The notes beneath the pieces are model-generated. The model searched no databases, was not told where the DNA came from, and worked only from the letters and a program-made list of their open reading frames with translations. From Sinohyriopsis cumingii (taxonomy: Eukaryota > Mollusca > Bivalvia > Unionida > Unionidae), in contig JAPYKE020000259.1 in NCBI GenBank assembly GCA_028554795.2, positions 1 to 64,000 of the forward strand: DNA of 64,000 nucleotides, read 5' to 3'. Below are positions 26,201 through 35,547 of this stretch, piece after piece; within the stretch, counting starts at the first letter, position 1, and each line of letters opens with the position of its first letter. Both the position numbers and the translations under genes were made by a program.

Positions 26201-26753
26201 CCGTCATTTTGAAAGCATAATGCATTCTATTTAAAAAGAATAATAACTGAATTTAATGAAAGCAGCATTCATTTAAAAGAGATTTCAATTTGAGTTAGAA
26301 AAAGTTACAGGCATAACAGTAAACATGATTGAAAATCTCATCAAAATTAGTTCTCTTTTCTGCAAGTAATAATTGACCTTACACATATTTTACAATCTTT
26401 GACTGATCATTTTTTCAGTATCTATTTTTTCAAATGTTATCATTGCATCAGTTGTCCGCTGATGACATGTGACTTTTACTTTAGTCTGGATATTCCACAT
26501 TCCAAAAAGTATACCTTGTGCTATAAATTATGATACATATTTTGTTACAGCTGCTGATCAAACTAAAGTGATGCAGGACCAGATGTCTGGATCTGGAATG
26601 ATGGCTCCTCCAGACCCTTCCAAGGCCTTCAAGGCAGAATGGGAGGCCCTGGAAATTTGCCAGCATGATTGGGCCCTAAAAGGAGTTGAAGAGGACCTTA
26701 CTGAGAAAGTTATACCACCAGAGACCATCTACCTGGAGAACAAATTCACATAG
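3920..26753 (+). CDS. EMC3: ER membrane protein complex subunit 3 (7 coding exons)
   Basis: Coding exons: 3920-4068, 10469-10526, 13825-13918, 17797-17901, 23371-23452, 23847-23926 and 26551-26753. They sum to 771 nt (256 aa plus stop; human EMC3 is about 261 aa) and phases agree at every junction. Recognised by [20 protein letters not shown] at the N-terminus, [12 protein letters not shown] in exon 2, [18 protein letters not shown] in exon 4, [14 protein letters not shown] in exon 5, [15 protein letters not shown] in exon 6 and [11 protein letters not shown] in exon 7. Hydrophobic segments lie near residues 12-33, 116-134 and 168-186. EMC3 is an Oxa1/YidC-superfamily core subunit of the EMC insertase in the ER membrane, which inserts tail-anchored and multipass proteins. 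All introns are GT-AG except intron 2, whose donor is GC. No frameshift or premature stop was seen, so it is very probably functional. The gene spans 22.8 kb because the introns are full of repeats. Confidence 0.97.
4373..4899. repeat. Foldback (MITE-like) element in EMC3 intron 1
   Basis: Two long inverted arms, about 4373-4545 and 4741-4899, share extended identity. The left arm has GTAACGAAAGTTAAATTTTC, GGAATATC, CAGACTTTACTT and TAATAAATTCAAATTCTCA; the right arm has these in reverse complement with scattered substitutions. The outer ends read CAGCGCTGTGTAATGTG and its inverse. The unique centre is about 195 bp and non-coding. The ends begin with CAG as in hAT elements, but no convincing 8-bp TSD was seen. 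Confidence 0.8.
6300..6961. mobile_element. Internally deleted hAT-like transposon
   Basis: Imperfect terminal inverted repeats: CATAGCTGCCTACCCT at the left, CATAGCTTCCAACCTT as the reverse complement of the right end, both followed by AATTTCACGAATTTT-like subterminal repeats. The interior codes for two distant parts of a hAT transposase joined together. Sequence similar to the flanks occurs at 28810-29660 without this element, which supports insertion. No clean 8-bp TSD was found. Confidence 0.7.
6353..6778 (+). pseudogene. hAT transposase remnant: BED-finger part joined to dimerisation domain
   Basis: An open frame of about 141 codons with no initiating ATG at its 5' end. It starts with [15 protein letters not shown], like the H-x-H half of a BED zinc finger. 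After a short linker it carries [20 protein letters not shown] and TDFRASL, the C-terminal hAT dimerisation region. The catalytic RNase-H domain (usually several hundred residues) is missing, so it cannot be a transposase by itself. The same C-terminal motif occurs near 20900 in the larger hAT-like element. A small BED-hAT fusion protein is possible but unlikely without a start codon. Confidence 0.65.
8513..9662 (-). mobile_element. 5'-truncated LINE (C-tailed family) in EMC3 intron 1
   Basis: Flanked by a perfect 11-bp TSD, GATCTTTTTGC at 8502-8512 and 9663-9673. On the minus strand it contains the last part of ORF2 (LYIYWFG through TYNWIREIL) and a long 3' UTR ending in GCATCTGTCTGGTGCC and a C/A-rich tail. 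It is the same family as the elements at 34483-39592 and 40345-46575. Insertion was by target-primed reverse transcription with early 5' truncation. Confidence 0.92.
9424..9660 (-). pseudogene. C-terminal fragment of LINE ORF2
   Basis: Residues such as [20 protein letters not shown] and [13 protein letters not shown] match the region after the reverse transcriptase domain of the longer copies (GLYIYWFGFLMRHRKDIYNN and KTYNWIREDLTGK in the copy at 34483-39592). The open frame extends past 9662 into flanking DNA only by chance. No catalytic residues are present. Confidence 0.85.
10527..10528 (+). promoter_or_regulatory. GC splice donor of EMC3 intron 2
   Basis: Exon 2 ends ...GAAAAG and the intron begins GCAAGT, the strong consensus that compensates for a C at +2 (AAG|GCAAGT). 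The alternative GT a few bases downstream would break the frame into exon 3, whereas the GC site joins in phase 0 to GCCTTCCATGTG. Confidence 0.85.
11340..11425 (+). repeat. Two-copy tandem duplication in EMC3 intron 2
   Basis: The block ATATGCC(A/G)AGGTCACCTGG followed by TCTATCTGTTTATTGTG occurs twice in succession with a spacing of about 46-47 bp. No coding content. Confidence 0.85.
14515..14552. repeat. (TA)n microsatellite, EMC3 intron 3
   Basis: About 19 TA dinucleotides. Overlapping reading frames are artefacts of the repeat. Confidence 0.95.
15031..15100. repeat. (TA)n microsatellite, EMC3 intron 3
   Basis: A near-perfect run of about 34 TA dinucleotides, the longest pure TA tract in the introns of this gene. 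Confidence 0.95.
15546..15781 (+). repeat. tRNA-derived SINE, family B, copy 1
   Basis: The head has a box-A-like CCGAGTGGTCTAAAG and box B GGTTCGAATCTCGG, with spacing like a long-variable-arm tRNA (Ser/Leu type). The body is CACTGCCATCTCACC, GCTTGCCAGTAGCTTCTCG and TCCTCCACCATTAATACTGG. The 3' end is ACAACA. Other copies are at 18804, 24479 and 26899. Confidence 0.85.
18804..19061 (+). repeat. SINE family B, near full length, with perfect TSD
   Basis: Flanked by a perfect 13-bp TSD CCAAACACATAAA (18791-18803 and 19062-19074). Contains box A (TGGCCGAGTGGTCTAAAG), box B (GGTTCGAATCTCGG) and a (CAA)n tail. It inserted into the 5' part of the hAT-like element after that element landed, so it is younger. 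It supplies a spurious upstream extension to the transposase reading frame. Confidence 0.93.
19130..21111 (+). pseudogene. BED-hAT transposase, one frameshift
   Basis: The first plausible ATG is 19130 ([11 protein letters not shown]). The open frame runs to 20836, but family-like sequence leaves that frame near 20745-20750 and continues in the next frame to 21111. A loss of one base in TTGAAGATGAG explains it. Features: a BED-type finger (CTAC...RHLKGMQH, residues about 45-75), hAT catalytic-region motifs [23 protein letters not shown] and [21 protein letters not shown], and C-terminal dimerisation sequence [20 protein letters not shown]. hAT transposases cut and paste DNA in the nucleus. As it stands the protein loses its dimerisation domain and is probably inactive. 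Confidence 0.88.
21434..21817 (+). repeat. Minisatellite, 60-61-bp unit, about 6.3 copies
   Basis: The unit begins GTCAGTATCATAGGTGAGAA and contains AGCCTGCTTGGGCCTGTTGA and TCTGCATTTGGCT. Copies start near 21436, 21496, 21556, 21617, 21678, 21739 and 21799 (partial). The array begins exactly at the right end of the hAT-like element, and a related single sequence (GCATTCGGCTGTCAG) lies just left of that element. Confidence 0.93.
22720..23343 (+). repeat. Degenerate minisatellite, about 36-40-bp unit, EMC3 intron 4
   Basis: About 15 imperfect units with consensus near TGTAGAAATGGGNAGAAAT plus GTGCAATACAGCTGTATTA. Longer blocks recur (CATCTGTATTGTGTAGAAAT followed by a CAGTTCAGCTGTAAT variant, near 22820 and 23178), which hints at a higher-order repeat. 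It ends about 28 bp before exon 5, so it lies next to the splice acceptor. Confidence 0.88.
23998..24320 (+). repeat. Minisatellite, about 24-27-bp unit, EMC3 intron 6
   Basis: About 12 imperfect tandem copies with consensus near AATATCCACTTACCTAAAGT followed by AAAAGT. It begins about 70 bp after exon 6. No coding content. Confidence 0.9.
24479..24707 (+). repeat. SINE family B with TSD, EMC3 intron 6
   Basis: Flanked by TTTCTGGAGCT (24468-24478) and TTTCTGGAGTT (24708-24718), an 11-bp TSD with one mismatch. The box B region is decayed. The body keeps CACTGC-like CGCTGCCATCTCACC, AGTAGCTTCCCTTGG and TTCCTCCACCA. Confidence 0.88.
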
Positions 26754-26821
26754 TCTTCATGTATATAGGATTTTATATTGTTTAACAGTAAAATGTTTGC
26801 ACAATTGCACTTTACAACTTG

Positions 26822-26827
26822 ATTAAA
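26822..26827 (+). terminator. Likely EMC3 polyadenylation signal (ATTAAA)
   Basis: ATTAAA lies 69 bp after the EMC3 stop codon and is followed about 25 bp later by a GT-rich stretch (CTTGGTTTTGTTTGTTAGTG), the usual arrangement of signal and downstream element. No AATAAA was seen closer to the stop. Confidence 0.6.
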
Positions 26828-26898
26828 TATTGTTCAAGATACATTTCCTTGGTTTTGTTTGTTAGTGTAACTGTGCCATTTTTACAAGCATGAATGAT

Positions 26899-26966
26899 GG
26901 GGGCAGCCCCAGGTAGCCAAGTGGTGTTAAGCACTCACCTTTACTGATCACTGCCATCTCATTTGG
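26899..26966 (+). repeat. SINE family B fragment
   Basis: A short 5' piece with the head CCCAGGTAGCCAAGTGG and the segment GATCACTGCCATCTCA. The rest of the element is absent. Confidence 0.7.
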
Positions 26967-27805
26967 AGACCTGTGCCCTCTACACAGTCTTACAGAGACG
27001 ATCGCAGCAGTGCATCTATAATTAACACCAAGAGCATTTGCACATGCATGAAAGTACATGTCAGTCATGGACTGCTTATACAGGTCTCATGATGCTGGTG
27101 CATGTATGATCACGCCTTGTGATGTGCACATGCAGCTTTATTATTTTTCTGATGACCATTTAACCATAGAGAAAACTCAAGACATTTCTAAATTGTCATA
27201 TATCATCATGCTATGTTTTTGCCCATCTTCCAATAGATTTATATTTTGAAACCCTATGAACATGTGTTTTGGTGCAATGAGATGATGTTGGTACTTATTT
27301 GCCATGTAAACTGTCCCTGAATGGTGTTTGACAAATCAAATGAGTACGAGAAGCAACAGCATTGACACATCTCCGAATTTCATAAATGACAACAAAACAT
27401 GATTCTCTGATCAGTGCTGACTGCTCAACTTTGCCATCAGTGACACCAATGCCATGCCAGATTGCATCAAAACATGGCTGTGTTTGACACTGAATACTGT
27501 ATATACTCACGTATAAGCCCGTTCGCGTATAAGCTGACCCCCCCCCAAACTGAAGTGGTAAAATTGTTATAAAGTGCATGACCCGCGTATAAGCCGACCC
27601 ATAATTTTTAGGCTACCGGTACATCACAAGATGCACAAAGTGAGTTCTGAATACGTTTATTTCAGCAAATCACATTATTAAATAAAATAAAAGTAAGAAA
27701 ACTAATTTATATGTTGAAATAAAAACAATTCTAAAGTGTTAAGTTCTAATGGAAATTTAATTAATACTCATTCTAAAATCATGAATTATAAAAGTTCTAT
27801 CACTT

Positions 27806-27931
27806 TTAGAATCCTTCAAAATCTGGCTCTGTATCAGACTCGCCAAACAGTTCACGAAACTCGGTTTCTATTACGGGCGTGTTTTCATCATATACGTCGT
27901 CATTGTCATCATGGTCATCCGATAGTGTGAT
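27806..27931 (-). pseudogene. Acidic C-terminal tail of an unidentified protein (transposase-like)
   Basis: About 41 codons ending in a stop read SDDHDDNDD, then VIETEFRELFGESDTEP and DFEGF. Short acidic tails of this kind are common at the C-termini of transposases of TIR elements. No upstream catalytic region was recognised in the element, so it is probably a remnant. It could instead be a chance acidic frame. Confidence 0.4.
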
Positions 27932-28189
27932 TCAATTGATCAAAATATGATTGGTTTCAGCGTGGACATAATTCAAGCATTGTGACAGTTCATAACTTTG
28001 AGCAGAAACCATGTCCACAACCATATCTCATTAAACAATACATCTGATTAGTAAAGTCATTGGCATTGTGCAACAAAACAAACCTATCAGAGATCTCGGA
28101 AACGCTTAATTACGCGTATTTGGACGCCAATTTTTGATCTGGGACGCAGAAAGTCCCTGAGGCGGGAGTCCTCCGTACTCATGTTATAG

Positions 28190-28505
28190 GTGTGCGGCAA
28201 ATTTCAAAGACTTGCCAGTCCTGCTTCAGCCACCCGCTTTGTGAGAAAATGTGATGATAATTAGCTATGCTGATATTTACAATGACAGAATTCAGTGACT
28301 GAAAGACCCCTTGATGTACATACATGTTGCCATTATATGAGTACATCAAAAAGAACTTGATGCAATAACTGTGCGGCAAGATCAAAGGCTTTGTTTGACT
28401 GGCGGCCGGATGCGAAAATGTACTGATATTTACAGTCATTGAATTCAGAGTCAGAAAGACCCAGATATGTATATGTGGTCTATTATAAAAGTACATCAAA
28501 TAACT
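28190..28505. repeat. Degenerate two-copy tandem duplication, about 180-bp unit
   Basis: GTGCGGCAA, GAAAATGT, CTGATATTTACA, GAATTCAG, GAAAGACCC and TACATCAAA occur in the same order in 28190-28365 and 28371-28505. It lies inside the TIR/TA transposon. Confidence 0.75.
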
Positions 28506-28809
28506 TTAGCTTTCGTTACTGTGTTCATTTCCGAATGTATCGGAATAAGTAGTGCACGAGAATCAAGACATGTTGAGACTTAGACAAAATGCCATTCATA
28601 AATTTGGATAAGTATTTTGGGGTTAAACGGCAAACTTACGAAGATTGTAACGAGATTCAGAAGAGTGCTAAAGCTGCTAGCATTAATAGTTCGGATAGGA
28701 CAGTAGCCAATTGTAAGAAAGTGTGTGATGCCTAGCTTAGTGTTTGGAATAAGTCCTGACTTGGATTGACAAAATTTAATATCACTGATGGACGAACAAG
28801 AGCTATTTA

Positions 28810-29660
28810 AGAGGTACACTGACTGACCATACTTTTTTTTAAAAATGCAGCTCGCCTTAGCCGGGTTAGTTTTAGTGTTGTATCAAAATGTATTCATCAG
28901 TACATCAGTAGCTAGGCTTAGTTTTGATATCAATTACGTTGACAAACAAATTCTTACCCATTCACAAGCATATGTTTTGATAGCTGATTATCTATTAACC
29001 CTTTTCCGAGCAAAGTAGCAACTATCAATTTCCTGCATGATACCCTTTAATGATAAAACATACAAACCTGTGTTTTAAGATCAGAATCGGTGATTATTAA
29101 CTGTCTCGTGTACACTATTTCGTCATAAAATTAGTTTGAAACTCTAAGTGAACCATTAGGCCTAACGGAAAATAATGGCGGACTTCGCTAAGTCTGGGAT
29201 GTACCAGTTTATTAGATTGTCTGTTTTCTAAACCATCGGGCAACTATTTTCAGAAAAATATACAGATCATTGAAAGCAACGCCAATGTATTATTTGATTA
29301 AAGATTTAACTTCAAATTGAAAAGTATGTAGGCCAGAAAACGTATGGGACAATGGTATGTTGTGGAATTCGCGAGATGCGCTTTAAGGTCTAATCTGTTT
29401 TCCGACCAGACACGTATTTGCGAAAATACGGGGGGGGGGGGGACAGCAAATAAGATACTATTTAATAATTGCCTAAAATTACTACAAGGACGTAGACAAA
29501 TAAATAAACCAAAAAAAATTGCGATCACATCAATGGACCATTTGTAATGAAGCTCTATTATAGTGAGTGATTACATTACAAAAACCTCCTTCTACAAATA
29601 GATGCACGTACGTTTATGTTGATTCTGTAGGAAAGAAGGGACTGCAACTTTTGATGGTGG
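28810..29660. repeat. Dispersed repeat copy 2 (lacks the hAT-like insertion)
   Basis: Matches 5654-6299 and 6962-7115 in order. Where copy 1 has the 662-bp hAT-like element, this copy has a short different segment including a G-run (about 29431-29443). It lies within the TIR/TA element. Confidence 0.7.
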
Positions 29661-30574
29661 GATTCCTATTTTTACCAAAATGGGAGTCATGGACTCCTAG
29701 TTTTAAAATCCTAGCGAGATCTATGCATATTATCCCCGAGGCATTTACCACAGATTAAGCATATGGTAGCTATTATACAACACTCAACCGCTAACAAACC
29801 ACTTTGCTTTACTAATAACCAAACAACAGTAGTATATAAACTGTGGCTGCCGATTACTTCTAAAACACTATTCAAAGAAATTCCACAAATTATATTGTTT
29901 TACAATTATTCAAGCTGACTGGTATATTGCCCTGTTATTTACCCTTCCTAAGCGTGCGCGCAACAAACCCTTATGGAGCCTCTCGATATTGTTCCTTTAA
30001 GACTATCGTACATGTATTTCTACTCTCGATCAGAATGTTTGTCATATATACCTTCAGTATCGTAATTCTTTTATTTTTTACGTAGATTCTTTTCATATTT
30101 ACACTGAAATAAGCTAGCGTGCGTTTGTACGATACCGTAGAGTTCAATGATTACTGATTAGCTGAGGGTTAAATACTTGACTGGAGATTACTAATATGGC
30201 GGTTCTTTTGGAAAATACACGCACCACCGTGGGTCAAATATCATGTATGGCTGCATTTTCTGGTGGATGGACATCTGTCAAATACACGTCAATACGTTAA
30301 AACATGTTTTTCATTCATTATCCTACCACTTAAGTTAGAAATAAAATATTTGTTTCTCCTCACGACAGCACAAATCTTATGAGCCATGTGGCATCATTAG
30401 GCATGTGATCTCATCTTCGGCGATCGACAGAAGCAATAAATTACAAAAAATCAAGGGAAAAAAGCGTTAAAAATTTCAGACTTGGACCTTGACCCGCAGA
30501 TAAGCCGACCCCCATTCTTCCAGGCTTTATTTGTTTCCTAAATTTTTCGGCTTATACGCGAGTATATACGGTAT

Positions 30575-31470
30575 AACCTTGCAAAACTCAGTTACATGAC
30601 AGGAATCTCTTAAGAAAACATCAATGTGTTTCCATGAAGCTGTGCTTTATGATACACAAAGCATCTATGAATTTCCCCACAACTTTCTTGCTCTCTTTGC
30701 TAAACAGTGGATGCACTGTCAGGTATTCACTGATGTCAAATTGGTTTACCAGCAACGCCTCGCCTATGTTCACATATACGTCATTGGTGGTTATGTGCAT
30801 CAGCAACGAGTGTGTACAGCAGCTTAATCGTGAAACTGTACTGTGACTTGATCTTGTCAAAGTAAAACTCGTTCATTACTAATTTAGACAAGTGCAGTAC
30901 AGACGTACCAGCATAAATTGGTTTTGTCAACTACAGTTTCGCTTTCTTACTGTAGACGACAATGAGTCCACCAATGAAGGTCTTCAGGGACTGGAAAGCG
31001 TAGTCCACACTCAGCCTGTTGAGTTTGTCTTGCTCGCTATCCTGGACGAGATCAACGCAGATATGCCTCTGCATTTTCCCATGGTTTTCTCAAAGGGAGC
31101 ATTATTTATTCGTTTGAAAAGTCTTTCTCGAGCTCGTTAGAACATGTGCAGTTCCGTATTTATTTGTATATACGGCGCCATCAATAGGCTCTGGCGAAAT
31201 CATTCCACCTGGTGGACTTGCAGCAGACGAATCTCCATCAGCAGATACAACTGTAAATTGATGACATAATGAAGTTTTTACACAGACTCGGTACAAGCTT
31301 GACACATTCTGTAATCTTAAATCCGGAATCATCTACGCTTGCACGCAGATGGTGACAGCTATTCGCAGGGTTAGGGGGTACCGACAGTACTTCGGTGAAC
31401 AGCAGTTAATCATTTTGGATTTTACGCAGCTCCTCTGGATACTCCAGGTAACTTAAAGAAGTATGGATAG
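30575..31470 (-). pseudogene. Polinton-type DNA polymerase B remnant, segment 4 (C-terminal half)
   Basis: Read on the minus strand, the fragments follow family order: YLEYPEEL near 31425-31450, NNAPFEKTM (motif B region) near 31085-31112, KPIYAGTSVLHLSK near 30895-30935, the motif C site near 30808-30815, and KKVVGKF near 30670-30690. Such protein-primed polymerases replicate Polinton/Maverick elements. The frame is broken by shifts and stops, and motif C lacks about eight bases including the codons for the catalytic aspartates, so it is inactive. LINE DNA interrupts it at 31470 and the TIR/TA element follows at 30573. Confidence 0.85.
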
Positions 31471-34089
31471 TTTTTGTTTTTTTTCCAATTATAAAAATCT
31501 CTTTTAATCTAAATAGACTTTTAACATAAACAAGATGACAATTGGTTCCATTAAGATCTTGTTAAATAAGCACAAAAAATTACATTATACACAAAATAAG
31601 ATTACAGTGTAACATGTAAAAGACATGTACAATGCAAAGCGGAAAGGTAAGTATTATACACAAGTACTACTACTAGTAATAAAAATAATATAATAATAAT
31701 TGAAATCCAAGTAATAGTATAGTCTGGATAAATGTATCAATGGAAAATACCACATGATGAACTCAACAATGTACTTAGGGTTTGACATATTAAAAATGTT
31801 GTAACAAAGAAGTCACTTTTTATTTAATCCTTGATATAACCTGAAGCCTGTCAAGGATGCCACACATAGAAGATAAGTACTCACTGATAGGAATTCATTG
31901 ACAAAATAAGGAGCATTTTGCACGTTTTTCAAATTTATTTTTTACTATGTACTGGGGTAAAAACAGAGAGACTGGAATTGAAATAATCAAGTATAGAATT
32001 TATAATGTAAAGATGCATCTTGAAGAGACGAATCCAATGACACCTCGTTGATAAAAATCAGCTGAGGCATTTGTGAGAAAATTTGTGTTCTTGTGACAGG
32101 GTTATGGTTACGGTTTTCCGAACAGATAGTGCCATTTTGGATACAGTATTCACTGAAATACTTGTCTCATGGAGTCCGATAGAAAGGTATTTCGTTCATG
32201 AAAATCGGTCGAGTGGTTTATGACAAATTGAATTTTGTGATTTCCCATATATTTATATAGGTTATTGTTATTTTTTTTTTTTTATTAACCCCGTAATAGG
32301 TTGACCAATGGGTCGGGGAACCATCCCAGGGTCACCTTACAATCAAACATTTCTGGTTATCAGATAATCTAGGGATAATAAATATAATCTACAGAGAAAG
32401 TAAAAAAGAAAACACACACGCACGCATATACACATGCATATGGCACACAATCTAGGTGACATGGCCTTTGTGATATTACAATATTTTGTTCCTGTTTACC
32501 ATCAAGTCAGAGACAAGTTAAATGTTCATTGTTGAGGTCCATTTTTGAAGAAATTGGTCCTCTTTTTTATTTACCTTAGCAGTGTATTTTTCAATGTTCT
32601 TATGCATTGCAACTATTTGCTTAAAAGCAAAAATAGAAGGATTTTTCATATTGAATCTGCAAGTATAAATATAATATTTTGCCAAAATAAGCAGAAAATT
32701 ACCCAAACTGTCCAGTTGTTCACTTCCTAAAAATGTTTCTTTTTTGGACAGATGTACAATATTTGGGCAAAAAGGTGCAAAAACTTCAATAAAACGGTAC
32801 CAAAACTGTGAAGTAATACTGCGGTCATAAAAGAGATGCTCAATACTTTCAGTTTCACTCTTACAGAAAGTACATTTGTTGTCATCAAATATGTTAATTC
32901 TTTTAAGAAAATCATTAGTAGCGATTATTCTATGGATTAATTTAAAGTTAAAAGAGATCAACTTGGTATCCTTGGTACAGCATTTTGCCCGGCTATATAT
33001 ATCAGACCACTCCTCACTACTTATATTTTTATTAAATACTTGCATCCAAGCTTCTTGCTTCGCAGTGTGTTGCCTTTTAGTTTCCTGTAAAAGACCTTTG
33101 TAAACAAACTTGAGTGAATCTTGTTTTCGCAAGTTCGTTATTTTATCCTCCTGCTTATCAAAATTATTATGTACTAGGTGGTTTTTTTATGACATCTTTC
33201 CATGCTTTATGAATTCTGGATATTAAGGAGAAGTATTTCAAAAAATCATCGCTTCCAGTTTTTTGTTTTTTTATCTCAAAAGGTATTAAATTACCGTGAT
33301 CATCTACTAGATCGTTCAGAATTTCAAAACCAGCTTCTGTCCAGGATTTGTATTGATAAATCATTTTAGGGGGGACAAAATTTAAAATACTCATGGATAG
33401 ATACTCGTTAGGACTTTGCGGTTCTTCTTTTCGTTTAGATACTGCCAAATTACATCTCTCCAAAAACTGTTTTTAATGAACTTACTAAATTCTTCTAATT
33501 TCCTTCTCCCTAAATTCCAAATATCCTTTTTATTTCTGAGTATAGTTGTATTGACTAAGTTCTGCCACGTTCCATCTTCCTTTTCCAGCAATCTTTTAAC
33601 CCATCTTATCTTAATATACCTAATGAATGAAAATATGTGTATCATATTTAGTCCTCCCTCGTTTTCTGGGGAAACTAGTATATTACGTTTTATTCTCTCT
33701 ACTTTTCCACCCCATACAAATTTAAATAACGTGCGATTTAGTTCTGCTTCAACTTTTGCTGATGGGTTAGGGAGTGCTGAAAAAAGATGTATGAATATGG
33801 GCAGAACAAGAGTCTTTACAACAATTACTTTACCAACTATTGACAGATGTCTTTGACTCCAGCTTGCCAGTATTCGTTTTGCCTTTGTTAGTTTCTTCAT
33901 ATAATTAATTTCCACCATCTGTTGTAAATCTGGAGAAAATTCTATGCCAAGGAGTGTAAAGTTCGAAGAGGACCAAATTAGGCCCATTTCGGGACATATT
34001 CTTTCATTAGAAAATTTCCTGTTTCCAATCCAAATAGCTTTTGTTTTTGTTATGTTACATTTAAGTCCCGATAATAGATAGAAACCTTG
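31471..34089 (-). mobile_element. 5'-truncated LINE with poly-A tail (L1/Tx1-like)
   Basis: Flanked by a perfect 13-bp TSD GAAGTATGGATAG (31458-31470 and 34090-34102). The 3' end on the minus strand is an A-rich tail next to 31470. A second internal A-run is present near 32270-32284. The coding part starts just after the reverse transcriptase catalytic motif, so the insertion is 5'-truncated. It splits the polymerase B remnant, so it is younger than that gene. Confidence 0.9.
32518..34089 (-). pseudogene. C-terminal part of LINE ORF2, frameshifted
   Basis: Three overlapping minus-strand frames (33391-33987, 33167-33463, 32518-33132) together give one protein tail. It starts with SGLKCNITKTKAIWIG, then LLGIEFS, LASWSQRHLSIVGKVIVVK, FKFVWGGKVERIKRNIL and EGGL. 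It ends in a zinc-finger-like CTFCKSETESIEHLF before the stop. This order is typical of the region after the reverse transcriptase in L1/Tx1-group ORF2. The protein is not functional: no polymerase domain and at least two frameshifts. Confidence 0.85.
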
Positions 34090-34102
34090 GAAGTATGGAT
34101 AG

Positions 34103-34470
34103 TCGTTTGGTATCGTAGTTATTTACGTCTATGTCCGCGGAATCAATCGACGTGAACGAGCATATTGGCTTTGACTGCATCATTGCCAAGTAATACAGAT
34201 TATTTGTGCTGAGACTGTTTTGGAGAGCCGGGTCGTATTCTGACCACGGGCGTGACGATGATTGGCTATAGAAATTTTACCGCGGATAACGCGTCTCAAT
34301 AAACAAATGTTCATCAAGTTCAAACTCGATCTTGGTTTTTGACAAGTGCATCTCAAACCATTCGGAATGATTCCCAGTGGTGAGAAGTAATATGCGGGAT
34401 AGAGCTGATACATGCGCGTGACTATATCACGAAACATCTATATAACAAATCCGCGAACAGCAACACATTC
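34103..34470 (-). pseudogene. Polinton-type DNA polymerase B remnant, segment 3 (motif A region)
   Basis: Minus-strand fragments in order: VLLFADLLY near 34443-34470, FRDIVTRMYQLYPAYYFSP near 34380-34435, RGKISIANHRHARGQN near 34240-34285, and NNLYYLAMMQSKP near 34165-34205. The last corresponds to motif A (D-x-NNLYG-x-AM type) of protein-primed family-B polymerases. The frame changes at least twice between fragments. Bounded by LINE insertions on both sides. Confidence 0.85.
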
Positions 34471-35240
34471 TTTTTTTTTTTTGGGGGGGGGGGGGGGGGC
34501 ACCAGACAGATGCCCCTCCACCCCTACTTAGTCAAAGAGAAAGTAGTTTTATGTGTTTATGTTTCCCCCAATGATTTGTTGTATCTGTTGTTTTTATTAA
34601 AAGAATTTTACAAAGCAAGTTTTATTTAGAATTTTGTCGGGGTATTCCAAATGACCCTAGTGTGTATAAAGGGTTGTTTTCCGAAATAAATTTCCATCAC
34701 CTAATTTCGGTTTTGCTTCCCTTTGATCTTTTGGTGACCTTGCTAGTGGTCTCTTACGTCCCGTGTGTGTTATATGTTGGTGCTATGTGTTGTGTTTGCT
34801 ATATATTGTTTCTATGTAGGGACTTCAGCGGTGTTCAAATCTCAGCCCAGTTGTCCTATCACCTCTCTCGGAGGCTATATAATTTTGATTTTGGACGAGA
34901 TAGCGTTGCGTTGTTGTGAAATTAAAACCCTAGTGGTTTATATGTTTGCTATATGGTGTCGCTCTCGTATTTTTCAATTAAGACAACTGTGCTCGAGGTG
35001 GGTTCAGTATTTTATTTATTTATTGTACTTCTCCCCTCTTGAGCAGGTTGTCTTCTAGTTATTTATTTCCAAAATTTCTAAAGTTTATTTTTGTTCTAAA
35101 TTTTGTATAGAAATAGAAGAGTGAGAATATAGTAGGCAAGGAAAAAGAAGTAAGACTAAATGTTAAGAGTCAGCTTTTGTGTTATGTTGTATTATTGTAA
35201 TTCCCTTTATGGGCTTTTTCCATTCTCTTCCACAGACCTG

Positions 35241-35284
35241 CTCACTTCGCGTGGCGCCTTGTGATATAGCCCTGTGGTTCATTG
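35241..35284 (-). other. Conserved 3' UTR block of the C-tailed LINE family
   Basis: CACTTCGCGTGGCGCC followed by TTGTGATATAGCCC. The same block is at 9221-9265 (minus) and 45721-45762 (plus), although the surrounding 3' UTR has diverged. It may be an RNA structure recognised by the element's own reverse transcriptase; this is inference. Confidence 0.6.
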
Positions 35285-35547
35285 ATAGTACTTACTCCAT
35301 AAAGGGCCCTGTCCCTCCCCCTACTTCCCCTAAATGGGAGGTTTGCGATTTGCAGAGGGTTGTCCGTCAGTCTCTTCCAATTTTTATAATTTGTCCACAT
35401 TTCATCGTGGTGTCTACTATGTAATTTGTCACTGTGTACAAGGTTTTCTTGTCAAAATTACCGTCGAGATATAGTAGATTCTGCGTCTTGTATGTAGTCT
35501 TCTTTTTAATTTCATCAATTATCTTCTGTCTTAGAGTCTGTCTTGTT

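Larger units (their letters stand above)
27497..30571. mobile_element. 3.1-kb TIR/TA DNA transposon
   Basis: Inverted ends of 23 bp with two mismatches: CTGTATATACTCACGTATAA... at the left and CCGTATATACTCGCGTATAA... as the reverse complement of the right, each flanked by TA (27495-27496, 30572-30573). Subterminal ATAAGCYGACCC motifs repeat inside both ends. TA duplication and end structure suggest the Tc1/mariner-pogo group; this is inference. The interior holds an acidic C-terminal tail on the minus strand, a short decayed + strand frame from an ATG at 28589 with two stops, a two-copy tandem duplication and a copy of a dispersed segment. It sits next to the remnant polymerase gene. Confidence 0.85.

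Noticed and set aside
27295..27496. C-terminal end of the polymerase B gene left of the TIR/TA element
   Set aside because: Minus-strand frames look protein-like, but I could not match them to the polymerase C-terminus with any confidence.
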